A DNA stretch of 19,854 nucleotides from Planctomycetes bacterium RIFCSPHIGHO2_12_FULL_52_36 (GTDB lineage: Bacteria; Planctomycetota; Brocadiia; Brocadiales; Bathyanammoxibiaceae). The stretch is taken from NCBI GenBank assembly GCA_001828545.1, contig MHYW01000105.1, forward strand, positions 1 through 19,854. Reading direction: 5' to 3'. Under the pieces are notes generated by a model that was given only the letters and a program-made list of their open reading frames with translations, had not been told where the DNA came from and did not search any database. The first letter of the stretch is position 1. Each line of letters begins with the position of its first letter. Shown here in pieces: positions 1-6,585 of this stretch. A program made the translations under genes and the position numbers.

Positions 1-466
1 CCCTGCTATAACCTGCCACCTTCAGGAGGGTCTTCGTTTCTTCTTCCAGGGCCTTCCTGAGTTGGGCGTCCTTTTCTTCTACCTCCTTTTGCCTGGCCTG
101 GAGCTGGGCTTGTAACCCCTCTATGTAACGCTCCTTTTTGGTTGTGATTTCAAGTTTTCTCTCCAGGTTGTCTTCTCTTCTATCAAGTTTCCTTTCATTT
201 TGTTTTAGTTCTGCCCTGGCCTCCTGGATTTCCTTTTCAAGGGCCTCCTTCCTCTTAAAGACTTCATCTTTAATGGCGAGGTCTGCCTCCCTTTCCAGTC
301 TCTTGGCCTTCTGCGTTGCCTCCTCCAGGAGACGTTTCGCCTCCTTTTCTTGATTGCGCCTCCTCCTGGCGGCAATGAAGTAACAGAGGAAATAGCCTGA
401 TGGGACAGAGACAACGGCCGTGAGGAGTATTATGAGCTGTAGTGGAATACTCGCAATAGTCTCCAA
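1..466 (-). CDS. rny: Ribonuclease Y, N-terminal part (truncated by window edge)
   Basis: Membrane-anchored endoribonuclease that initiates mRNA decay in many bacteria. About 155 codons are visible. They begin with a hydrophobic segment (residues about 5-32, IASIPLQLIILLTAVV then GYFLCYFIAA), followed by an Arg-rich stop-transfer (RRRR) and a long charged Ala/Glu/Lys/Arg coiled coil. This is the RNase Y architecture. The visible end (LLKVAGYSR) is where the family's coiled coil gives way to the KH domain; KH and HD domains lie outside the window. I chose a TTG start at 466-464 because GGGAGG lies 5 nt upstream and the membrane segment begins at once; no ATG suits this frame. Family assignment is inferred from architecture and remembered sequence, without the catalytic HD domain. 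In many bacteria rny is followed by ymdB; here ymdB lies about 10 kb away on the other strand. Confidence 0.85.
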   Translation of the reverse strand, partial: METIASIPLQLIILLTAVVSVPSGYFLCYFIAARRRRNQEKEAKRLLEEATQKAKRLEREADLAIKDEVFKRKEALEKEIQEARAELKQNERKLDRREDNLERKLEITTKKERYIEGLQAQLQARQKEVEEKDAQLRKALEEETKTLLKVAGYSR

Positions 467-514
467 AATACCTCCCTCTCCCCCCTCTAAATCCCTTTCA
501 ATGTCCTCTGGGTG

Positions 515-554
515 GCTGGCCCTGAACCGTTCTGGTTCAGGGCTGACCCTGCAC
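515..554. repeat. 40-nt direct repeat, copy 1, with perfect hairpin
   Basis: Matches 862-901 at 37 of 40 positions by eye. Its core is a perfect 10-bp stem, GCCCTGAACC (519-528) and GGTTCAGGGC (534-543), around a 5-nt loop. A related stem CCCTGAACC/GGTTCAGGG recurs at 17554-17577 inside a coding sequence. It looks like a small dispersed palindromic element. Confidence 0.75.
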
Positions 555-661
555 AAGATTAACGCAGGGCTGGAGAGAGGTTGGGGAGGTTAGAGAATAG
601 GAGTGGTGATGGGCAGTAGGTGCTACACAGCAGGCACTGCTTACTCCCCTGGCGTTTCTGC

Positions 662-693
662 TGTGCTAGACAACCCGCCTGAGGCGGAGCACA
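662..693. repeat. Palindrome: TCCGCCTNAGGCGGA family with flanking stem
   Basis: The inner palindrome CCGCCT-G-AGGCGG (675-687) is flanked by TGTGCT (662-667) and AGCACA (688-693), which pair to extend a hairpin. The inner motif is one member of a palindrome family scattered through the window. Confidence 0.65.
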
Positions 694-767
694 CTACATG
701 TGCCTACTCCTCACTCCTCCCTCTATGTAAAGAAACCCACCTGTCCTGTGTCTTGTCGGCACAGGGC

Positions 768-803
768 CTTGGGCGGATTGGCGTATCCCAAGCTCTCCTT
801 TTT
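768..803 (+). terminator. Weak candidate intrinsic terminator or small-RNA end
   Basis: CTTGGG (768-773) pairs with CCCAAG (787-792) across a 13-nt loop, followed by CTCTCC and five T (799-803). A second small stem CCTGTG/CACAGG (745-750/760-765) lies just upstream. The T-run is not adjacent to the stem and no plus-strand gene ends here, so the call is tentative. Confidence 0.2.
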
Positions 804-861
804 GAGTCAGACAGCCCTTGAGGTCCATAAAGACTTCAAAAAATTACAACCAGGAAACCGC

Positions 862-901
862 GCTGGCCATGAACCGTTCTGGTTCAGGGCTGGCCCTGTA
901 C
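862..901. repeat. 40-nt direct repeat, copy 2
   Basis: Second copy of the 515-554 repeat, three mismatches by eye. The stem is shorter (TGAACC/GGTTCA round the same 5-nt loop). It lies directly downstream of the ferredoxin stop codon at 906-908 and may protect or end that transcript, though there is no T-tract. Confidence 0.75.
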
Positions 902-905
902 TTAG

Positions 906-1346
906 CTAGGCTGGTACAAGGTTGGCATAGACCATGGCCTCGGTCTTACAGGCGGTCACACAGGCCATATCAGAGTAGCCCTTACAGTCATCACAGTTAA
1001 GGGCGACCTTCATCTCCACGTCCTTGAAGATGGCTCCGAATGGACAGGCCTCCACGCAGGCCCAGCAACCTGTGCAGGCGGCCTGGTCAATGACCACGTT
1101 GCCATCTTCGTACTTGGTAATGGCCCCATACTCACAGGCCTCTCTACACTTCGGTTTGGCGCAGTTCTGGCAGACGGTGGCATGGGGTTTGTCCTTCTTG
1201 ACGGTAATCTGTAGACGGTAGCCTGGCCTGGGCACCTCCGAAAAGGAGGTATAAATATCCTTTGTAGCAGAGTGCCTTACTGCACAGGCAATCATGCACT
1301 GCTTACAGGTAACGCATTTATCTTTGACAAAACGCTTTTTGAGCAT
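906..1346 (-). CDS. Four-cluster 4Fe-4S ferredoxin (HycB/CooF-like electron carrier)
   Basis: A 146-residue electron-transfer protein with sixteen cysteines in four clean groups: Cys11/14/17/21, Cys59/62/67/71, Cys91/94/97/101 and Cys118/121/129/133. It should hold four [4Fe-4S] clusters. This spacing is that of the HycB/HydN/CooF/DmsB-type electron-transfer subunits, which pass electrons between a catalytic subunit and a membrane or soluble partner. There is no signal peptide or membrane segment, so it is probably cytoplasmic. It is last in the tonB-exbB-exbD operon, 4 nt after exbD; AGGAG at its start is formed from the last codons of exbD, with 7 nt to the ATG. No catalytic partner (hydrogenase, CODH, molybdoenzyme) is encoded nearby, so the redox partner is unknown. 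The cluster count is seen directly; the physiological role is not. Confidence 0.85.
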   Translation of the reverse strand: MLKKRFVKDKCVTCKQCMIACAVRHSATKDIYTSFSEVPRPGYRLQITVKKDKPHATVCQNCAKPKCREACEYGAITKYEDGNVVIDQAACTGCWACVEACPFGAIFKDVEMKVALNCDDCKGYSDMACVTACKTEAMVYANLVPA

Positions 1347-1350
1347 CTAT

Positions 1351-1764
1351 CTACTCCTGTTGTCCTGGTCCTGACGTTGTCAGGGCGGTAATCCTTTTTA
1401 GCCCCGCCCCCCTGGCTATATCCATCACAGCAACTACACTGCCGTAGTTAGCATCCTTATCGGCCCTTAAAATCAGGATTGTCTCCTTTCTCTTCCGGAC
1501 TGCCTCTCTAAAGGCCTCTCCCAGTTCCCACGCAGTTACTGGTTTCTGCTTTAAAAACATCTCCCCCTCCTTATCTATGGTCACTATCAGGTCTTCCAGT
1601 TTTGTAGTGTCTGCATGCCTTGTAGAGGGGAGGTCCAACCTGATACTGGGCTGCTCCACGAAGGTGGAGGTAACTACGAAAAATATCAGCAATATAAAGA
1701 GCATGTCCACCAGGGAGGCTATATTTATCCCTGTCCTAAGGGTCTGCTTTGTACGAAAATTCAT
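1351..1764 (-). CDS. exbD: ExbD/TolR-type proton-motor subunit
   Basis: Small inner-membrane subunit of a proton-driven motor that energises a TonB/TolA-like protein. The 137-residue product has a short cytoplasmic N-terminus, one membrane helix (about residues 13-33) carrying the expected Asp20 in LVDMLFILLIFF, and a periplasmic C-terminal domain containing ILILRADKDANYGSVVAVMD, the usual ExbD/TolR signature region. It follows exbB in the operon with a 117-nt gap, unlike the tight spacing elsewhere. That gap is filled by repeats (1766-1896). The only nearby Shine-Dalgarno-like run (AAGGA) touches the ATG, so initiation may be weak or coupled differently. An upstream in-frame stop excludes a longer start. 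ExbD and TolR cannot be told apart from sequence alone. Confidence 0.9.
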   Translation of the reverse strand: MNFRTKQTLRTGINIASLVDMLFILLIFFVVTSTFVEQPSIRLDLPSTRHADTTKLEDLIVTIDKEGEMFLKQKPVTAWELGEAFREAVRKRKETILILRADKDANYGSVVAVMDIARGAGLKRITALTTSGPGQQE

Positions 1765-1765
1765 T

Positions 1766-1896
1766 CCTTTTTCGCCCTGATTCGCAGGCTAAAGTTCGCC
1801 AGAGGCGAATCTGCCTCAGGCACGACCTGCGGCTGCTTAAACCTTTTCGCCCATTTCGGGCAGGGCTTGCCCCTGCCCCTACTAGACCTTTTCGCC
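1766..1896. repeat. Composite intergenic repeat between exbB and exbD (copy A)
   Basis: The segment contains three direct copies of CCTTTT(T)CGCC (1766-1776, 1842-1851, 1887-1896), a palindrome TTCGCC-AGA-GGCGAA (1795-1809), a palindrome TGCCTCAGGCA (1812-1822) and a perfect stem GGGCAGGG/CCCTGCCC with 5-nt loop (1858-1878). Positions 1806-1834 are the exact reverse complement of 11715-11743 (29 nt). Positions 1784-1796 match 11762-11774 in the same inverted sense. The element's edge forms the last codons of exbB. Confidence 0.8.
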
Positions 1897-2547
1897 AGGT
1901 CCTCGCATCTTGAACTCCTCCAGCCTGCCTCCCCTTTCCATCCTCACCTTGGAGGCGTAGAGTTTGTTCAGGAGGATGGTGGATAGCCTCTCCATCTCGC
2001 CTACCATACTATCTACCTTTGTGTCAAAAATGCCTGCGGCGATGCTGGCTGGCATGGCAATGGCAAGACCCAGGATGGTAGTCCTAAGGGCCTGGGCAAT
2101 ACCACCAGAAAAGGACTTGGGGTCTCCAAGCCCCACAGTGGCCATTACCCCAAATATCTCGTCCAGACCCAATACAGTCCCAAACAGGCCCAAGAGTGGG
2201 GCAATGGAGGCAATAATCTCCAGGATGTTAAGATTCCTTTCCAGGCGTTTGGCCTCCTCTTTGCCTGCCACCTGGATTTCATGTAGTTTTTCCTCCCAGG
2301 AAAGATGCATGTTCACAAGGGTGTGCTTTATAATGTTGGAGAAAGGCCCCCTTATAACCTGACACTTGGAGAAGGCCATAGGCACGTCTCCTACGTCCCT
2401 TATATCCTGTATAAGCCTTACTAACTCAGGTCTTATGACCTGCCTCCTCCTCAGGCTTAAGGCCCTCTCTATGATTACAGCCAGGGCTACCACTGAACAA
2501 ATAAGGAGCGGGTACATAACAGGCCCGCCGCCGAGTATCCATTGCAC
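1882..2547 (-). CDS. exbB: ExbB/TolQ/MotA-family proton channel
   Basis: Inner-membrane proton-channel subunit that works with ExbD to drive the TonB/TolA-like protein. The 221-residue protein has three predicted membrane helices, about residues 8-28, 108-128 and 151-174. It carries the family signature IAPLLGLFGTVLGL (115-128), then GDPKSFSGGIAQAL and TTILGLAIAMPASIAAG with the conserved Thr/Pro positions. The start is GTG at 2547-2545: GGAGGAG (2560-2554) sits 6 nt upstream and begins with the G of the tonB stop codon, a stop/ribosome-site overlap suggesting coupled translation. The last residues (GPGEKV) are encoded by a copy of the CCTTTTCGCC repeat, so the C-terminal tail may have been changed by repeat insertion. 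ExbB and TolQ are not distinguishable here. Confidence 0.92.
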   Translation of the reverse strand: MQWILGGGPVMYPLLICSVVALAVIIERALSLRRRQVIRPELVRLIQDIRDVGDVPMAFSKCQVIRGPFSNIIKHTLVNMHLSWEEKLHEIQVAGKEEAKRLERNLNILEIIASIAPLLGLFGTVLGLDEIFGVMATVGLGDPKSFSGGIAQALRTTILGLAIAMPASIAAGIFDTKVDSMVGEMERLSTILLNKLYASKVRMERGGRLEEFKMRGPGEKV

Positions 2548-2559
2548 TTCTAACTCCTC

Positions 2560-4089
2560 CTAAAAGAAGTAAAAATTGAACCTGACGTCTATATATTCTT
2601 CCTTTACCCCGAAGCTGGAGAACTTGTCCAGATGGGTGGCCTCTATGGAGTCCTTTATCCTGGAGGCCAGGAGGTGGTTCCCTGCCTCTTGAACTATCTT
2701 GGCCTCTTTCACTACCCCTTCAGAATATACCTTAAATTCTACTATTATAGGCTTATTTTCTTCCGTTTCCAGTTTCATTTCTTGCCGTGTTGCATACCCA
2801 AGGTACCAGTACCAGCTTATCCTGTCTCTTATGTGTCTGTAGTAAGGGGCATACTCGTCTTTTCGTACAGTAAACGACGGCGAACCCTCTCCCTGGGCGT
2901 TAGCCTCCGGGGCATTCATCATTGGCATGATATCACCCCCGGAGAGGGTCTTGGCATTAAAGCTCATAGCCACCCTTGGCTTCCCCCTGGCTGGGGTGGC
3001 CGTGGAGGCACGTCCTTTCGGCCTTGCGGCCTCCTTCGCCTTCCCTCTAAGCTCCCATGGGGGTATATGGGCCAGCTCTTTGGGTTCTTTCTTACGGATA
3101 GGTATTAAGCCGTCTTCTCTGACCTCTAGTTTCTTTAACTCCTTTTCTAGCGGGTTTTCTTCATCAGCCTGAGGCGGATTATCCCTTGCCGTCAGATTCG
3201 CCTCACCCACCACAGGCTTTTCCGCATCGGCAAGGAGGGGGACATGCTTATCCTCTATTGGCGCCTGAGTCTCGGGCCTATCCGTCTGGCTGGCCAGCTT
3301 CTCGGCCTCGGGCGGTTCGGGTTTTCCTGACTCCGATTCCTTTAGCTCCTGAAGCGGCTTTTCCACCTCAGCCTCTGCCAGTTTTGGCTCCTGGGTAAGT
3401 GGTTCGGGTGCTGGCTCCTTTGCTTCGCTCAAGGTCGGGTCTTGGGGGGCTGGTATTACCTCCTGGGCAGTATCCGCCTGAGGTGTACCAGGCGTACTGG
3501 CCGCCACCTCTCCTCCCTTGCTTTCTCCTTCAGAAGCCCCTCCCTCTCCCTGGACACCCTGGGCCTCTTCCTGGGGGGTCCCTTCTGCTACAAGGGCCTG
3601 GGGCGCCTCTCCCTCTGGCGTCTCGGACGGCCCCTGGGCCTCCCCAGGAGAACCGCCCAGGGAGGGGGCCTCGGAAGTCCCCTCTAACCTTGGACGGTCA
3701 TCACTCCCCCCTGGTATCGTGTCCCTGGCCAGCGTCCCTTTCTCTCCAACCCTTTCTGTCTCTACCTTAACCTCTTCATCTGCGAGACTTCCGCCGGTGT
3801 CCACAAACTGCAATCTCTTCTTTAAATCCTCCGTAAGGGCCTCTTGTCCCCCTTCGGGGGGCAGGGGTTGTTCCTCTTGCGCCGGTGGGGACACCTCCGC
3901 CAGTTCCAGGGAGATAGGGTCAGAATTAGTCTCCCTGGCCTGCAAGGCCTTGGAGAGATACTGCCTTGTAGATTTACCTGCGGGGAGAAATAATATGACC
4001 AAGACGTGAACGAGGGCAGAACCCAGGATAATTAGCCCTAGAAGTTTCTTGCCCTCTATCGCTACAGACTTCTTCACCTTTACCGACAT
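2560..4089 (-). CDS. TonB/TolA-like energy-transducing protein
   Basis: Periplasm-spanning protein that carries motor force from ExbB/ExbD to the outer membrane. The 509 residues comprise a short basic N-terminus, one membrane anchor (about 14-37) with the TonB/TolA-type Ser-x3-His motif (Ser24, His28), a very long Pro/Glu/Ala/Gly-rich low-complexity linker (about 60-390), and a C-terminal domain (about 414-509) starting YYRHIRDRISWYWYLGYAT. That C-terminal pattern resembles the TolA/TonB fold. It is much longer than typical TonB (about 240 residues), and the linker probably spans a wide periplasm. It is first in the operon with exbB, exbD and the ferredoxin. ATG at 4089 has AAAGGG upstream inside the palindrome AAAGGGCCCTTT. 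No Pal or TolB is visible, so Ton versus Tol function is open. A degenerate TCCGCCTNAGGCGGA palindrome (3163-3179) lies in the linker region. Confidence 0.85.
   Translation of the reverse strand: MSVKVKKSVAIEGKKLLGLIILGSALVHVLVILFLPAGKSTRQYLSKALQARETNSDPISLELAEVSPPAQEEQPLPPEGGQEALTEDLKKRLQFVDTGGSLADEEVKVETERVGEKGTLARDTIPGGSDDRPRLEGTSEAPSLGGSPGEAQGPSETPEGEAPQALVAEGTPQEEAQGVQGEGGASEGESKGGEVAASTPGTPQADTAQEVIPAPQDPTLSEAKEPAPEPLTQEPKLAEAEVEKPLQELKESESGKPEPPEAEKLASQTDRPETQAPIEDKHVPLLADAEKPVVGEANLTARDNPPQADEENPLEKELKKLEVREDGLIPIRKKEPKELAHIPPWELRGKAKEAARPKGRASTATPARGKPRVAMSFNAKTLSGGDIMPMMNAPEANAQGEGSPSFTVRKDEYAPYYRHIRDRISWYWYLGYATRQEMKLETEENKPIIVEFKVYSEGVVKEAKIVQEAGNHLLASRIKDSIEATHLDKFSSFGVKEEYIDVRFNFYFF
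3163..3179. repeat. Palindrome copy inside the tonB-like linker
   Basis: ATCAGCCT-G-AGGCGGAT: the two 8-nt arms pair with one mismatch. It belongs to the same family as 6568-6582 and 13314-13330 and lies in frame in the low-complexity linker, where an insertion would be tolerated. Confidence 0.55.
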
Positions 4090-4127
4090 GCGAAAGGGCC
4101 CTTTTAATAATCCTAAAGACTTCTAAA

Positions 4128-4156
4128 ATTTTAAGACAATACTCCCCCTTTGTCAA
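4128..4156 (-). promoter_or_regulatory. Sigma70-type promoter for the tonB-exbB-exbD-ferredoxin operon
   Basis: On the minus strand TTGACA (4156-4151) is followed by a 17-nt spacer and TAAAAT (4133-4128). The -35 matches consensus fully and the -10 at five of six positions. Predicted start near 4121 gives a leader of about 32 nt before the ATG at 4089. Confidence 0.75.
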
Positions 4157-4250
4157 TGGATTTGTCCATAAAGCAGGATGGCTTGGTAGCTTAGTGTTGG
4201 AGGCGTTAAGCCCTGCTAGAGGCCAGGGGGCAGGGAAAGAATAAAGAATA

Positions 4251-4323
4251 CAGTAGTCAGGGGTCAGCAGTCAGCAAACAGCAGTCAGCTTGCTGATTTC
4301 TGATTGCTGATAGCTGACTACTG
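4251..4323. repeat. Strict 7-nt-period tract with dyad symmetry
   Basis: CAG occurs at 4251, 4258, 4265, 4272, 4279 and 4286, then CTG at 4293, 4300, 4307, 4314 and 4321: eleven units in exact 7-nt phase, switching from CAG to CTG at the centre. The outer ten bases, CAGTAGTCAG and CTGACTACTG, are perfect inverted repeats. The tract ends 3 nt before the cytochrome stop codon and may form its transcript 3' hairpin. The rest of 4157-4250 shows nothing I can assign. Confidence 0.8.
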
Positions 4324-4325
4324 CC

Positions 4326-4760
4326 TTACGCCTTCTTTTTGAAGAGTTTGTGGCAATTACCGCAGGACTGCCTTGCCTTTTCAAACTCAAACTGGGCAAT
4401 GTCCGTGGAGGATGCCTTGGCGGCGGCGTCAAACCTTTCTACCCTATAGTGAAAGTCCTCCCTTAGCCTCTTGAATTCCTCCTTCTCGGCGCTGGTCAGC
4501 CTAGCGGTTGAGAGGTCCACGTCACACAGCTTATGGCAAGCCATATCCAGGTCCTTCGCCAGGCTTGATGCCCTGGGAAGGTCTCCTGCCATAAGGGCGT
4601 CTTCCACCTTGTTTAGAAACTCATCTAACTTCTTCATTGTAGATTTTACCTCAGGCGTGGCGGAGCGGAAGACGTCCTCTCCGCAAACCACCGAGCCCAT
4701 AATCAGCAAGGCCCCCACTCCACTTAAGGCGGTAAGATAAAATCTCTTCATTTTTATCAT
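4326..4760 (-). CDS. Small periplasmic c-type cytochrome (class II, cytochrome c'/c556-like)
   Basis: Exported haem protein, probably a periplasmic electron carrier. A Sec-type signal peptide (about residues 1-27) precedes a helical domain. The single haem site CGNCH (133-137) sits at the extreme C-terminus followed by KLFKKK, the class II (cytochrome c'/c556) arrangement in which the haem motif closes a four-helix bundle. Length, 144 residues, fits that class. I chose ATG 4760 because GGGAGG lies 7 nt upstream; an in-frame TTG at 4775 lacks a good ribosome site. His76 in DMACHKLCD lies in no haem motif. It is a single gene with its own promoter, divergent from the glycosyltransferase. The redox partner and the iron ligand opposite the motif His are not evident. 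Confidence 0.82.
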   Translation of the reverse strand: MIKMKRFYLTALSGVGALLIMGSVVCGEDVFRSATPEVKSTMKKLDEFLNKVEDALMAGDLPRASSLAKDLDMACHKLCDVDLSTARLTSAEKEEFKRLREDFHYRVERFDAAAKASSTDIAQFEFEKARQSCGNCHKLFKKKA

Positions 4761-4803
4761 CCTAAGACCTCCCAAAAATCTCCTGCAATAGCTTTAAAAA
4801 AGT

Positions 4804-4832
4804 AGTGTACGTAAGACAGATGGTTTTGTCAA
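4804..4832 (-). promoter_or_regulatory. Sigma70-type promoter for the cytochrome gene
   Basis: Minus strand TTGACA (4832-4827), 17-nt spacer, TACACT (4809-4804). The -35 is perfect and the -10 matches four of six. It shares TTGACAAA with the tonB operon promoter. Predicted leader is about 36 nt to the ATG at 4760. Confidence 0.65.
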
Positions 4833-4923
4833 TAGGGTACCGTCAGCGGTGGCCAGTGGTTAGTTATTACATGTTGTATTAATTAAACGAGGTGGCGCAT
4901 TTGCTTTTACTAAGGTGTTTGAT

Positions 4924-6534
4924 ATGATAAGTGACGTGCAGAGTAGTAGGGTACATATCATAATACTGATTGCCTTCTCGTCCCTCTTATATCTCCCCCT
5001 CCTGGGCAAACCCGACCTGTGGAACAGTTCAGAACTCCGCTACGCCCAGGTGGCAAAGGAGACGCTTGAGGGTGGTCATTGGGTGGTGCCGTACTATAAT
5101 GGAGAGGTATATTACAACAAGCCACCCCTCTTCTTTTGTACGGTGGCTTTAATAAGTAAGTTCACCGGGCAGGTAACGGAGTTAACCGCACGATTACCTT
5201 CTGCCCTCTGTGCCTTAGGGACAGTGGTGGTCACCTACTTTCTGGGCAAACACCTCTTTGGTCCCAGGGCGGGGTTGTTAGCCGGCCTGATACTAGCTTC
5301 TTCTCCCAAGTTTCACACCTATGCGCGAGCGGTGCGACTAGACACCATGAACACCTTCCTCATCGCCTCTGCCCTGACATCATTTTACTACGGACACACA
5401 TATAAGCAGAGGAACTACCTGCTCCTCTCGGGCCTAATAACCGGCCTGGCCATGCTAACCAAGGGACCGCTCATCCTCTATTTCCTGGGGGCCAGTGTAG
5501 TCTGCTATCTCGTTTACTGCCGCGACCTGAGATTCCTACTGAGCAGGGATTCCCTCTTGGGTATTATCGTTATACTATTGACCATCTCTACCTGGGCATT
5601 ACTTGCCTACATGGAAGCAGGCAGTAGTTACTTCGGCGGGTTCGTTGCAGAGAATTTCACAAGATACGAGGAAAAACATATCCACCCAGAAGCCATCCCC
5701 AAATATATAGGAGACATATTTATTGGCGCAGCGCCGTGGTCCTTCCTCTTCCCCCTTGTCCTCTACCGCCATTTTTCAAATGGGAAAGACCCTGGGGTGT
5801 CAGACCCCATACCGTATGGTACGGGACCGTCAAAGAAATCGCCGTTTCTCGTGATTTGGGTGGTCGTCATGTTCCTGAGTTTCTGCCTGACCTTTACGAG
5901 GAGAAGCCCCTACCTCCTCGTAATCTACCCCCCCCTTGCAATCCTGGTTGCCCAATTATTTGACACGCACATCTTGAGCCTGAGACAAATTAGCCAACCA
6001 AGAGCATATACCTACGTCTTGTGCCTAACGGCCGTTGTCATTGGGCTCCTTACCGGCAAGGCCGCCAACAATCCTATTATTAGCCCCCGATACGTAGTAA
6101 CTGCCACCCTGGTGAGTATCGCATTCTTAGTCCTGGTTGGGATTTTAAGTCTCCGCAGCAAATCTCTTCATCTCCTTTTTGTCTCTAGCCTCGTATCGCT
6201 AAGCGTCTGTGCAGTCTCAATGGATATTTATTTCTTACCGAAGATAAATGAATGGGTGTCCACCAAGGTTTTATGCAAAGAGATACAAAACCTGGCGAAA
6301 GACGGTGCGGCCATTGGTATTTACAAGGAACCAGCCATGCGCTATACCTTTTACACAGATGCCCGCGTCCATCCCATTCCCTCGGAAGACGTCCTGGCCA
6401 GCTTCCTTGATTCCTCAGAGAGGGCCTACTGCCTCATTAGCCTGGAAAACTACCAGTCCATGAAAAAACATACCTCCTCTCTACGGACAAAGGAGTTGAC
6501 GTCAGACAAGAGGTATTTGGCAGTCTTTAAATGA
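4924..6534 (+). CDS. ArnT/PMT-family membrane glycosyltransferase
   Basis: Polytopic inner-membrane enzyme of the GT-C fold (ArnT, GT83/PMT_2 type), which moves a sugar from a lipid-phosphate donor to lipid A, a glycolipid or a protein on the periplasmic side. The 536 residues hold about a dozen hydrophobic segments. The first periplasmic loop reads GKPDLWNSSELRYAQVAKE, with the acidic and Arg/Tyr pattern of the family's catalytic loop; NKPPLF and RLPSALCALG follow as in other ArnT-like proteins. ATG 4924 is chosen over GTG 4915 because AAGGTG sits 6 nt upstream. A soluble tail of about 80 residues follows the last helix. It neighbours lptD and an SRPBCC protein, consistent with envelope glycan or lipid A decoration; substrate unknown. 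No strong plus-strand promoter is visible in 4833-4911. Confidence 0.82.
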   Translation: MISDVQSSRVHIIILIAFSSLLYLPLLGKPDLWNSSELRYAQVAKETLEGGHWVVPYYNGEVYYNKPPLFFCTVALISKFTGQVTELTARLPSALCALGTVVVTYFLGKHLFGPRAGLLAGLILASSPKFHTYARAVRLDTMNTFLIASALTSFYYGHTYKQRNYLLLSGLITGLAMLTKGPLILYFLGASVVCYLVYCRDLRFLLSRDSLLGIIVILLTISTWALLAYMEAGSSYFGGFVAENFTRYEEKHIHPEAIPKYIGDIFIGAAPWSFLFPLVLYRHFSNGKDPGVSDPIPYGTGPSKKSPFLVIWVVVMFLSFCLTFTRRSPYLLVIYPPLAILVAQLFDTHILSLRQISQPRAYTYVLCLTAVVIGLLTGKAANNPIISPRYVVTATLVSIAFLVLVGILSLRSKSLHLLFVSSLVSLSVCAVSMDIYFLPKINEWVSTKVLCKEIQNLAKDGAAIGIYKEPAMRYTFYTDARVHPIPSEDVLASFLDSSERAYCLISLENYQSMKKHTSSLRTKELTSDKRYLAVFK

Positions 6535-6567
6535 CCAGAAAGTTGTCTGTTGCTAACCGATAACTAA

Positions 6568-6582
6568 TCCGCCTTAGGCGGA
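6568..6582. repeat. Palindrome between convergent genes
   Basis: TCCGCCT-T-AGGCGGA, perfect 7-bp arms. It lies in the 51-nt gap between the stops of the glycosyltransferase (6534) and the SRPBCC gene (6586), so a hairpin could affect 3' ends of both messages. There is no T-run. Confidence 0.7.
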
Positions 6583-6585
6583 CTC

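Larger units (their letters stand above)
467..905. other. Non-coding interval rich in hairpins
   Basis: Short open frames exist on both strands, but none has a convincing start, composition or family likeness. The interval holds a 40-nt direct repeat (515-554 and 862-901), a stem CCCTGC/GCAGGG at 547-552/564-569, a cruciform-like palindrome at 662-693, and two small plus-strand hairpins around 745-792. I see no tRNA and no strong promoter for rny. Confidence 0.6.

Noticed and set aside
467..905. tRNA or riboswitch in the rny-ferredoxin gap
   Set aside because: The stems are short and independent; no cloverleaf or known aptamer core can be drawn.
603..1000. Overlapping plus-strand frames of 60-72 codons upstream of and across the ferredoxin
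   Set aside because: They overlap each other, contain the hairpins and repeats, and lack ribosome sites; non-coding DNA explains them better.
3186..4009. Several long plus-strand frames (70-163 codons) opposite the tonB-like gene
   Set aside because: They are Pro/Leu/Ser-rich mirror images of the Glu/Pro/Gly-rich linker on the minus strand, a usual artefact of biased codons.
4251..4323. Ordinary rho-independent terminator for the cytochrome gene
   Set aside because: The dyad is long and there is no T-run on the minus strand after it; the strict 7-nt phase is not explained by a terminator.
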